A stretch of 11,458 bases of DNA from Vulcanimicrobiia bacterium (GTDB lineage: Bacteria; Vulcanimicrobiota; Vulcanimicrobiia; Vulcanimicrobiales; Vulcanimicrobiaceae), in the NCBI GenBank assembly GCA_025451135.1, contig JANWKW010000051.1:1-11458 (forward strand), written 5' to 3'. Made by a program: the position numbers and the translations under genes. The notes under the pieces were generated by a model, which did not search any database, was not told the origin of the DNA, and saw only the letters and a program-made list of their open reading frames with translations. Below, in pieces: positions 1 through 6,132 of this stretch (its first letter is position 1; each line of letters opens with the position of its first letter).

Positions 1-388
1 CCAGGAGATCGTCCGGAACGACCTCGCGCGCGGGCACCAGGCGCTCTTCGCCGTCGCGCAGGACCGTCGCGCGCGGCGGGGCCAGATCGTTGAGACGTTC
101 GAGCGCGCGATCGGATCGGAACTCGAGGATGCTCGTCACGAAGAAGATCGGCACGAGCGCCGTACCCACCACGATCGCGTCGAAGCGATCGCCGAGAACG
201 GCGTAGGTCGCGCCGGCGACCACCAGCAGGATCACCATCGGGTCGGCCACGAGACGGATAGCCCATGCGGCGGCGGATGCCGAATGGCGCGGCGGCACCA
301 GTTCGTTCGGACCGAACTCGATCAGACGCGCTGCGGCTTGATCCCGGCTCAATCCGACCGGCGCCGAGGGGAGCGGCGAGGTCACCAT
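1..388 (-). CDS. P-type cation-transporting ATPase, N-terminal part (cut by window edge)
   Basis: The reverse strand from the ATG at 388 is open to the window edge and gives the first 129 residues of a P-type (E1-E2) ATPase. Residues 11-30 (GLSRDQAAARLIEFGPNEL) are the typical cation-ATPase N-terminal domain. Two hydrophobic segments follow: about 42-66, containing DPMVILLVVAGATYAVLGD, and about 71-88. After that comes the start of the actuator domain, TVLRDGEERLVPAREVVPDDLL, which resembles the usual V-RDG---VPA-ELVPGDL pattern. The phosphorylation and nucleotide domains lie outside the window, so the transported ion (Ca2+, Mg2+, K+/Na+ or other) cannot be named. By family it is an inner-membrane, ATP-driven ion pump. 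The gene is divergent from the stress protein gene at 483. No clear Shine-Dalgarno precedes the ATG; the next codon is GTG and could also serve as start. Confidence 0.9.
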   Translation of the reverse strand, partial: MVTSPLPSAPVGLSRDQAAARLIEFGPNELVPPRHSASAAAWAIRLVADPMVILLVVAGATYAVLGDRFDAIVVGTALVPIFFVTSILEFRSDRALERLNDLAPPRATVLRDGEERLVPAREVVPDDLL

Positions 389-482
389 GGCCCCAGGCTA
401 CCGGCGGCCGCGGAAACCGTCGTGAAGGCTCCCTTCCCGATATCTTCCTCGCCCGTTCCCGGCCGGATCCTAGCATACGGTC
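389..482. promoter_or_regulatory. Divergent intergenic region, P-type ATPase / usp
   Basis: This 94 bp spacer lies between two divergent starts and must carry both promoters. On the plus strand the hexamer TAGCAT (471-476) matches the -10 consensus at 4 of 6 positions, including T1, A2 and T6. It lies 6 nt before the usp ATG, and there is no purine-rich Shine-Dalgarno in between. That geometry is what a leaderless transcript would show. No convincing -35 hexamer and no promoter for the ATPase could be picked out. Confidence 0.4.
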
Positions 483-953
483 ATGTTCAAGAACGTCGTA
501 GCGGCCGTCGACGGGTCGGAGTGTTCCGATGCCGCACTCGAGGTGGCGATCGCGCTCGCATCCGGCGAGAACGCCCGTCTCACCCTCTGCACGGTCGCGG
601 ACCCGTCGCAGATCCTGGCCGAACACACGGAGCCGGTCGTTCCGTTCGACTCGTGGGCCGAGCGGCTCGGGGCGATCGCCGCGGAGATCAACGCGCGATC
701 GCGGTCGGTCGTGCACGAGCGCGGCGTCCCCTGCGAGCACGTGATCCTGCCCTTCGCGCCTGCGGCCAAGGCGCTGGTGGACTATGCCGAACACTACGGC
801 GTCGACTGCATCGTGATGGGAACGCACGGGCGGAGCGGCTTGGTCCGCGCGCTCAGCGGCAGCGTGGCGCAAGGGGTCATGGGCCGAGCGCGATGCACCG
901 TCGTCATGGTGCGCGCTCCCAAAGCGGTCCCCGCTCCCGCCCCCTCGCCGTGA
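483..953 (+). CDS. Universal stress protein, UspA family (single domain, ATP-binding type)
   Basis: This 156-residue protein is a normal-length single Usp domain. It starts with the typical first strand and loop MFKNVVAAVDGSECSDAALE and ends with the family's nucleotide-binding loop. The motif G-2x-G-9x-G-[ST] is complete: G113, G116, G126 and S127 in the stretch MGTHGRSGLVRALSGS. This places it in the ATP-binding branch of the family (MJ0577-like) rather than the branch that does not bind ATP (E. coli UspA). Such cytosolic proteins usually dimerise and support survival under starvation, redox or energy stress, but individual roles vary. A proline/alanine-rich tail (about residues 146-156) follows the domain. 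The gene is divergent from the P-type ATPase and convergent with trxB, with 15 nt between stop codons. The ATG at 483 is preceded by no Shine-Dalgarno. Confidence 0.93.
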   Translation: MFKNVVAAVDGSECSDAALEVAIALASGENARLTLCTVADPSQILAEHTEPVVPFDSWAERLGAIAAEINARSRSVVHERGVPCEHVILPFAPAAKALVDYAEHYGVDCIVMGTHGRSGLVRALSGSVAQGVMGRARCTVVMVRAPKAVPAPAPSP

Positions 954-968
954 GTGCCCTGCCGGCGA

Positions 969-1901
969 TCAGGAGAGGACGGCCGAGAACTCCATCGCTT
1001 CGAGATGCTTCTCGGCGTCCATCGCGGCCCTGCAGCCGGCGCCGGCGGCCGTGATGGCCTGTTTGTAGCGCAGATCGTTCACGTCCCCGGCCACGAAGAC
1101 GCCTTCGACGTTGGTCGTCGTGCCGTCGGCCGACTCGATGTAGCCGGTCGCGTCCAGGTCGATCTGGCCCCGGAAGATATCCGTGTTCGGCGTATGTCCG
1201 ATCGCGATGAAGAGCGCGTCCGCGTCGAAGTCGTATTCGCTGCCGTCGTTGACGTTCTTGAGGCGCAGACCGGTCATGTGCTCGTCGCCGAGCACGCCGA
1301 CCGGGACGGTGTTCCAGATGAAGTCGATCTTCTCGTGGGCCTGGGCGCGGGCGGCCATGATCTTGCTCGCGCGCAGGCTGTCGCGGCGGTGGATGACCGT
1401 CACCTTATGGCCGAAGCGGGTCAGGAAGAGCGCCTCTTCCATCGCCGAGTCGCCGCCGCCGACCACGACGATGTGCTTGTCGCGGAAGAACGCGCCGTCG
1501 CAGGTCGCACACGTCGAGACGCCTCTGCCGCGCAGCTTCGTCTCGTTCGGGATGTCGAGCCAACGGGCGCTCGCGCCGGTCGCGATGATGACCGTGCGGG
1601 CGTGGTACTCGTCGTCGCTGGTGCGCACGATCAGCGGCGTTCCGCTGAAATCGACCGAGGTCACGTCGACGTTCTCGATCCGCGCGCCGAAGCGCTCGGC
1701 CTGTTCGCGGAACTTGATCATCAGATCGGGGCCCATGATGCCTTCGGGGAAGCCCGGATAGTTCTCGACCTCCGTCGTCAGCATCAGCTGACCGCCGTAC
1801 ATGCCGCCGGCGAGCACCAGGGGATTGAGATTCGCACGCGCGGCGTAGACGGCGGCGGTCAGGCCGGCCGGGCCGGACCCGATGATGATGACGCGTTCCA
1901 T
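969..1901 (-). CDS. trxB: Thioredoxin reductase (NADPH)
   Basis: The 310-residue protein has the full layout of low-molecular-weight thioredoxin reductase. It has an N-terminal FAD dinucleotide fold GSGPAG (residues 8-13), the conserved GGQL and ENYPGF segments (about 36-51), and a redox-active disulphide CATC (131-134) followed by DGAFF. An NADPH-binding fold GGGDSA (148-153) is followed by HRR (171-173, the 2'-phosphate site). The C-terminal FAD contact reads GVFVAGDV (267-274), with QAITAAGAGC close to the usual QA-TAAG-GC. It is cytosolic and passes electrons from NADPH through FAD and the disulphide to thioredoxin. No thioredoxin gene lies in the window. The ATG at 1901 gives the family's usual N-terminus; no strong ribosome-binding site precedes it. 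It runs divergently from the MBL hydrolase gene and converges on usp. Confidence 0.97.
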   Translation of the reverse strand: MERVIIIGSGPAGLTAAVYAARANLNPLVLAGGMYGGQLMLTTEVENYPGFPEGIMGPDLMIKFREQAERFGARIENVDVTSVDFSGTPLIVRTSDDEYHARTVIIATGASARWLDIPNETKLRGRGVSTCATCDGAFFRDKHIVVVGGGDSAMEEALFLTRFGHKVTVIHRRDSLRASKIMAARAQAHEKIDFIWNTVPVGVLGDEHMTGLRLKNVNDGSEYDFDADALFIAIGHTPNTDIFRGQIDLDATGYIESADGTTTNVEGVFVAGDVNDLRYKQAITAAGAGCRAAMDAEKHLEAMEFSAVLS

Positions 1902-1960
1902 ATCGCTCGTTTCGACCGGGTCCGGCGGGGTTCCGGTTGCAGGCGGGGTATGGTGAGAGC
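1902..1960. promoter_or_regulatory. Divergent promoter region trxB / MBL hydrolase
   Basis: A 59 bp spacer separates the divergent trxB and MBL-hydrolase starts. On the plus strand the hexamer TATGGT (1949-1954) resembles a -10 box (TANNNT) and ends 6 nt before the ATG at 1961. This is the same spacing as upstream of the stress protein gene. The intervening GAGAGC is at best a weak, too-close Shine-Dalgarno. No clear promoter for trxB was recognised. Confidence 0.4.
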
Positions 1961-2722
1961 ATGCTGCCGCTGGAAGACGACTTTTCCGACATCCTGCGCA
2001 AGGCGTCGCGCGGGACCGGGACCGACCCGGCCTCGCTCGCGGGCCTCGACCTCGCTGAGGTCGCCCGGCGCCTCGGGCTCGATCCCGACAAGCTGGCCGC
2101 GAGCCGCGCCCAGCGCTGGCATCCCCAGGTCGAGCTGCCTCCCGACGTCCGCCATCATCCGCAGCACCCGCATCCGAGCAACGGCTACGTCTTCTTCATC
2201 GCCGGCACCCAGCGCGCCGCACTGGTCGACCCGGCCGGCATCCCCGCCAACCTGCTGCGCGTCCTGCGCGACGGTGCCTACAATCTGCAGTACATCCTGA
2301 TCACGCACCAGCATGCCGATCATTGCGACGCGACCGCGGACGTCGCGCGGGCGTTCCCCGACGCGCGGATCGTGATGCACCAGGCCGACGTCCACGCGAT
2401 CGGCGCGTATGCTTCGAAGGCGCTGCTGGTGCGCGACGGCGAGGACCTGCCGTTCGGCGACGACGCGCACATCCGCATGATCCACACGCCGGGTCATACC
2501 GACGGCAGCGTCAGCTATCTCTTCAAATCGAACGTCTTCACCGGCGACACGCTCTTCGCAGGCAGCGTCGGCGGCGCGTACGCCGACGTCGCGACCTACG
2601 ACGACATCTTGAACAGCGTGCGAAGCAAGCTCTTCACGCTGCCGGACGAGACGGCCGTCATGCCGGGCCACGGGCCGCCGACCACGATCGCGCTCGAGAA
2701 GGCCCACAACCCGTTCTTCTAA
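1961..2722 (+). CDS. MBL-fold metallo-hydrolase (glyoxalase II-like) with N-terminal extension
   Basis: The protein has 253 residues. From about residue 73 on it is a metallo-beta-lactamase-fold hydrolase with all metal motifs present: THQHADH (115-121), the third-site histidine in TPGHTDGS (H179), the bridging aspartate in TGDTLF (D196) and PGHG (H237). This set matches the glyoxalase II / persulfide dioxygenase / YcbL group, which use a dinuclear or mononuclear metal centre to hydrolyse thioesters or act on related substrates; the exact substrate cannot be read from sequence. The first 55 residues, beginning MLPLEDDFSDILRKASRG, form a separate helical region. From memory, relatives carry a Cro/C1-like helix-turn-helix there, and this copy looks shortened. 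The ATG at 1961 is preferred over a TTG at 1937 because MLPLED is the remembered start of relatives. The stop overlaps that of the convergent small gene. Confidence 0.88.
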   Translation: MLPLEDDFSDILRKASRGTGTDPASLAGLDLAEVARRLGLDPDKLAASRAQRWHPQVELPPDVRHHPQHPHPSNGYVFFIAGTQRAALVDPAGIPANLLRVLRDGAYNLQYILITHQHADHCDATADVARAFPDARIVMHQADVHAIGAYASKALLVRDGEDLPFGDDAHIRMIHTPGHTDGSVSYLFKSNVFTGDTLFAGSVGGAYADVATYDDILNSVRSKLFTLPDETAVMPGHGPPTTIALEKAHNPFF

Positions 2723-3075
2723 GCGCGTCCCTCAGACGGTACGCTGACGCGCGCGCCGCCGTCGGCGTGGATGGTCACGACGCCGCTCTTGACGGGGGCC
2801 GACGCGTCGTCGCGGACCAGTTCGAACTGGATGCCGGCGCGCCCGGAAGCGGGCAGGTCGAGCGTGGTTCGATCCGGCGAGCAGACCTTGTCGGTGCAGA
2901 ACGCCGCGATCCAGCCGTCGGCCTCGCCCGTCGCGTCGAGATGGATGCGCGCGCCGGGCGCGCCCGCGACGGTCAGGCGATACTTGGTCGCACCGGGGAT
3001 CGCGTTCTTGGGATCCGCGCCCTTCCACGGAGCGATGCTCAGGTGGGTGGCGAGGACCAAGGCGGCGACGATCAC
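2719..3075 (-). CDS. Small putative exported protein, last gene of the ABC operon
   Basis: The 118-residue product is not recognised. It begins at a GTG (3075) that overlaps the permease stop as GTGA, a typical translational-coupling junction. The start MIVAALVLATHLSIAPWKG is hydrophobic up to about residue 16 with no positive charge before it, so it could be a weak signal peptide or anchor. The rest looks like a short beta-rich domain (for example TKYRLTVAG, RIHLDATG, GIQFELVRDD, SGVVTIHADG). It contains one cysteine pair, C60 and C65 in AAFCTDKVCS, which could form a disulphide if exported. Its place after an ABC-2 exporter suggests an accessory or exported partner; this is inference only. 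The TAG stop shares bases with the TAA of the convergent MBL gene, so no terminator fits between them. Confidence 0.7.
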   Translation of the reverse strand: MIVAALVLATHLSIAPWKGADPKNAIPGATKYRLTVAGAPGARIHLDATGEADGWIAAFCTDKVCSPDRTTLDLPASGRAGIQFELVRDDASAPVKSGVVTIHADGGARVSVPSEGRA

Positions 3076-3839
3076 GCGCGCAGCTTGTATCCCACGCTCA
3101 TCATGCGCAGGACGACGACCAGGCAGACGATCGCGAGCGCGCAGATCGCGCCGATCGACTGCCACAACGGCAGGAAGCTGTTCCCGATGTAGCTGTACCG
3201 GAAGGCGTCGATCGTATAGAACATCGGATTGAACAGCTCGAGCTTCTGCATGAACGGCGGCAGCGCGTGGGCCGAGGTGAAGACGCCGCCGACGAAGACC
3301 AGCGGCGTGATGACGAACGTGGTGAGCACCGCGATGTGGTCGAACTTCTCGGCCAAGAGCCCGAAGATCAATCCGAGCGCCGAGAACAGGATCGACACCA
3401 CGATCAGCACGCCGAAGTACAGGATCCAATCGGTCGGATACGTGTGCACGAACAGCAGGCCGACGATCGTGATCAGCCCGGCGATCACCAACGCCCGGAC
3501 GACGCTGCCGAAGATATACCCGAACACGATCTCGGCGGCCGACATCGGCGCGACCAGCATCTCCTGGATCGAGCCCATGAAGCGGGCCTGGAAGAGCGAA
3601 CTCGAGCACTCGCCGTACGACGAGTCGATCACCTGAAGCATGATGAGACCGGGGATCAGGAACTCGGCATAACTGACGCCCTGCACGTTCTGCAGCTGCT
3701 TGCCGAGGGCGAGCCCGAACACGAAGACGTAGAGCAGGGTCATGATGATCGGCGGCCAGACGACTTGGTTGATCACCTTCATGCTGCGGATCAGTTCGCG
3801 CTTGATCAGCGTCCACAGTCCCACGCGATTCCAGCTCAT
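3072..3839 (-). CDS. yadH: ABC-2 type transporter permease (YadH/DrrB family)
   Basis: The 255-residue membrane protein matches the usual length of YadH-type permeases (E. coli YadH is about 256). Hydrophobic segments lie near residues 26-46, 58-75, 104-130, 138-162, 168-188 and 228-247, giving six membrane spans. Family signatures include FLIPGLIMLQV, the cytoplasmic IQEMLVAPMS segment, the PLVFVGGVF stretch before the fifth loop, and the NPMFYTIDAFRYSYIG signature near the C-terminus. It forms the membrane half of an exporter with the ATPase encoded just upstream. Substrates of this family include drugs, polysaccharides and lipids, and none can be assigned here. The start ATG overlaps the ATPase stop (ATGA), with GGAG about 7 nt upstream inside the ATPase gene. 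Its own stop overlaps the next gene's GTG. Confidence 0.93.
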   Translation of the reverse strand: MSWNRVGLWTLIKRELIRSMKVINQVVWPPIIMTLLYVFVFGLALGKQLQNVQGVSYAEFLIPGLIMLQVIDSSYGECSSSLFQARFMGSIQEMLVAPMSAAEIVFGYIFGSVVRALVIAGLITIVGLLFVHTYPTDWILYFGVLIVVSILFSALGLIFGLLAEKFDHIAVLTTFVITPLVFVGGVFTSAHALPPFMQKLELFNPMFYTIDAFRYSYIGNSFLPLWQSIGAICALAIVCLVVVLRMMSVGYKLRA

Positions 3840-4570
3840 CGCGTCAGCTCCAGGAAGACGTCCTGCAGGCTCGATCCTTCGCGGCTGGCGAGCAGATCGG
3901 CGGTGCTCTGCTGGGTGACGATCTTGCCGGCCCGGATGATCGCGATGTTCTTGCAGAGGGCCTCCGCCTCTTCGAGGTAGTGGGTCGTCAGGAAGATCGT
4001 CATGCCGCCCGCGTTGAGCGTGCGCAGAAGCTCCCACAGCTCGATCCGCAGTTCCACGTCCACGCCGGCCGTCGGTTCGTCGAGGATCAGCAGTCTCGGC
4101 CGGTGGATCATCGCGCGCGCCAGGGTCAGGCGGCGCTTCTGGCCGCCCGAGAGCTTGGTGTACTCCACCCCGGCCTTCGAGGTGAGCGAGAACTGTGCGA
4201 GCAGCTCGTCGGCGCGATCCTCGACCTCGCGCTTGGGGATGCCGAAGTAGCCCGCCTGGAAGATCAGCACGTCGCGGATCGAGAGGTACCGGTCGAAGTT
4301 GTATTCTTGCGGAGCGATACCGACGAGTCTCCGGGCCTCGCGCCACGCCGTATCGATGTCGCGGCCGAAGATCGAGATCGCGCCGGCGCTCTTGCGCACC
4401 AGGCCGACGATCGCGCTGATGGTGGTCGTCTTGCCCGCGCCGTTCGGCCCGAGAAAGCCGAAGACATCGCCCGCTTCCACGCGGAACGAGACGTCGTCGA
4501 CTGCGGTGAGCTCGCCGTAGCGCTTGACCAGGTGGTCGACCTCGACGGCGGGCGCGGTTACGGTATCGAT
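3836..4570 (-). CDS. yadG: ABC transporter ATP-binding protein (YadG/CcmA type), start codon non-canonical
   Basis: This is a cytosolic nucleotide-binding subunit that powers the adjoining ABC-2 permease. Numbered from the start used here, it shows Walker A GPNGAGKTT (41-49), Q-loop PQE (Q88), signature LSGGQ (140-144), Walker B LLILDEP (160-166), a TAGVD D-loop and H-loop TTHYLEE (H197). PQEYNF and QAGYFG closely resemble E. coli YadG; the roughly 60-residue C-terminal extension of YadG is absent. The frame is open from 4615, but the only ATG, GTG or TTG before Walker A is GTG 4480, ten residues before it. Using that start would remove the conserved first strands (AVEVDHLVKRYGELTAVDDV). Translation may begin at ATC 4570, placed 1 nt after AAGG, or at CTG 4531, placed 7 nt after GAGGT, or a base may be wrong. 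It overlaps the phosphoesterase 3' end. Confidence 0.85.
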   Translation of the reverse strand: MDTVTAPAVEVDHLVKRYGELTAVDDVSFRVEAGDVFGFLGPNGAGKTTTISAIVGLVRKSAGAISIFGRDIDTAWREARRLVGIAPQEYNFDRYLSIRDVLIFQAGYFGIPKREVEDRADELLAQFSLTSKAGVEYTKLSGGQKRRLTLARAMIHRPRLLILDEPTAGVDVELRIELWELLRTLNAGGMTIFLTTHYLEEAEALCKNIAIIRAGKIVTQQSTADLLASREGSSLQDVFLELTR

Positions 4571-5286
4571 GCCTTCAGCCGTTTGTAGCGGTGACGGCGG
4601 AGGGTCGCGATGAGTTCATCGCTTCCCGGGATCCCGCAGTCGGCCAATTGGGTTGCGACTTTCTTCACGTCGAAGGCGACGCGGCGGTGCTTGACCTCCC
4701 AGCCGCCGTTGCGCTCGGTGAAGAGCGCGTAGCTCGCGCGCGGGTCGCCGTCCTTGGGCAGTCCGGCCGAGGCCACGTTCACCAGCATCTTGCCGCGCCA
4801 GACCCGCACGTAGGGCAGATGCAGGTGACCGAACGCGATCGCGCTCGCCGTCTCGGCGCCGATCAAGCGTTCCAGAATGGCGTCGTCCGCATCCGGCCAG
4901 ACGTGCTCGTCGTCGTTGGTCGGATTGGCGTGCACGATCAGCAGTTCGTTTCCCGCATCGCCGAAGCGCAGCGAGAAGGGCAGCTCGCCGAGCCACGCGA
5001 CCAGCTTGGCGCCGATATCGTCGCGGGTCCATTGCAGCTGCGCGCGTTCGGCGGCCGGCAGGGCGGCCTCGTCGCGCTCCGCGATGTACCGGTCGGTGTT
5101 GCCGCGGATGCATTGAGCGCCGATGTCCATCAGACGCGCCAGCACTTTCTTCGGCTTGGGTCCGTCGACGCACAGATCGCCGGCCGCCACGATCGCATCG
5201 GCGCCGCCCTGCGACGCGAGATCGCTCAGGCACGCATCGAGCGAGACCAGGTTGCCGTGGATGTCGGAGAGGACGGCGACGCGCAT
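4558..5286 (-). CDS. Calcineurin-like metallophosphoesterase (YfcE/Metallophos_2 type)
   Basis: The 242-residue protein carries all motifs of a small calcineurin-like phosphoesterase: DIHGN (D8, H10), GD (D37) followed by LCVDGPKP, GNTD (N63), VHAN (H119) and GHLH (H154, H156). The stretch NVASAGLPKDGDPRASYAL (170-188) is close to the N-GS-GLPRDGDPRASYA signature of the group. Two metal ions held by these residues would hydrolyse phosphomono- or diesters in the cytosol; the substrate is unknown. The glycine usual after the VH histidine (VHG) is alanine here, and GNHD is GNTD, both tolerated variants. The ATG at 5286 follows the stop of the DDAH-like gene after 2 nt (TGAGCATG), so the two are probably translationally coupled. 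The 3' end runs into the ABC ATPase frame. Confidence 0.93.
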   Translation of the reverse strand: MRVAVLSDIHGNLVSLDACLSDLASQGGADAIVAAGDLCVDGPKPKKVLARLMDIGAQCIRGNTDRYIAERDEAALPAAERAQLQWTRDDIGAKLVAWLGELPFSLRFGDAGNELLIVHANPTNDDEHVWPDADDAILERLIGAETASAIAFGHLHLPYVRVWRGKMLVNVASAGLPKDGDPRASYALFTERNGGWEVKHRRVAFDVKKVATQLADCGIPGSDELIATLRRHRYKRLKASIP

Positions 5287-5288
5287 GC

Positions 5289-6122
5289 TCAGTCGCGCTT
5301 GAGGGCGATCGCGAGCATGCCCGGCGCGATACCGATCTTGGTGAACTCGTAGAGGTCGATCGCTTCGACGGTCACGCCGGCTTTGCGCAGCGCCTGCCAC
5401 GAGGTGCGATAGCGGACGTCGACCAGCACGTGGCGCTCGCCCAGGCACAACACTCCGGCCGCCAGATCCTCGCCGCGCTCCAGCACGATGGTCGTGAAAC
5501 CGGCGAAGGCCGCCGGGTCGACCTTGCCGTCGGCCAGCACGATCGTGTCGTTCGCGACCGCGCCCGCGACCGAACGCAGCGAGGTCACGCCGGCGCCCAG
5601 GGCGACCTCCACGACCGTATACCCGTGGGCGCGCGCGATCGCGGCGAATCCGCTGCGGCCGACGACGTTGCCGCGCGTACCGGCGCCGACGAACGCGGTC
5701 CGGCCGGCCAGCAGCACGTCGCCGCCGTCGAAGAGGCCCGGCGCCGCGATATGTCCGGCGATCGGGACGTCGATCCGGGCGAACTCGGCTTCGATCCGCG
5801 CCGCTTCCCCGCGGCGCGACATCGCGCTCGGGCGCATGATGACGGCGCCGTCTTCGAAGACGACGGCCGCGTCCGCGCCCGCGACTTCGTAGGGGTCGTC
5901 GCCGGCCGACTCCGCGACCGAGACCTCGACGCCGAAATAGGCCAGCGTCTTGCACAGCACGTCGTGCTGCTCGAGCGCGCGCGAATAGATGGCGGCCGGC
6001 TCGCCGATGGCGGGCTTGGCGTTCTCGATCGAGGCGGGCGGCCGGACCAGCGCCGCGGCGCGAAGGGTACCGGTGGGGCGCGCGACCAGGCGCGGCCCGA
6101 AATGTACGCTTGAATTGCTCAT
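5289..6122 (-). CDS. Dimethylargininase (DDAH)/amidinotransferase-fold protein, catalytic residues apparently missing
   Basis: The 277-residue protein aligns by eye with NG,NG-dimethylarginine dimethylaminohydrolases. Matching stretches are VIMRPSAMSRRGE (94-106; family ITRPGAPSRRGE), APGLFDGGDVLLAGRTAFVG (127-146; family LDGGDVLFTGREFFVG), VEVALG then SLRSVAG (171-187), ERHVLVD (229-235) and the end LYEFTKIGIAPGMLAIAL. In active DDAH the pattern DGLHLKS supplies the catalytic His and LTCCS the catalytic Cys. Here these positions read GAGVTS (about G178) and APGMLAI (about M269/L270), and the substrate-binding FVED is AGAD. The protein therefore keeps the fold signature but lacks both the nucleophile and the His. 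It lies 10 nt after the secreted propeller gene and 2 nt before the phosphoesterase. Product databases would probably still call it dimethylargininase. The ATG at 6122 has no obvious Shine-Dalgarno. Confidence 0.82.
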   Translation of the reverse strand: MSNSSVHFGPRLVARPTGTLRAAALVRPPASIENAKPAIGEPAAIYSRALEQHDVLCKTLAYFGVEVSVAESAGDDPYEVAGADAAVVFEDGAVIMRPSAMSRRGEAARIEAEFARIDVPIAGHIAAPGLFDGGDVLLAGRTAFVGAGTRGNVVGRSGFAAIARAHGYTVVEVALGAGVTSLRSVAGAVANDTIVLADGKVDPAAFAGFTTIVLERGEDLAAGVLCLGERHVLVDVRYRTSWQALRKAGVTVEAIDLYEFTKIGIAPGMLAIALKRD

Positions 6123-6132
6123 GATTGCCGGG

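Noticed and set aside
954..968. Bidirectional terminator between usp and trxB
   Set aside because: Only 15 nt lie between the stops, with a short GCCGGC palindrome but no stem-loop plus T-run.
954..2300. 448-codon plus-strand open frame antisense to trxB
   Set aside because: Arg/Asp/Val-rich low-information translation with no recognisable motif. It lies opposite a certain trxB in GC-rich DNA, where antisense frames often lack stops.
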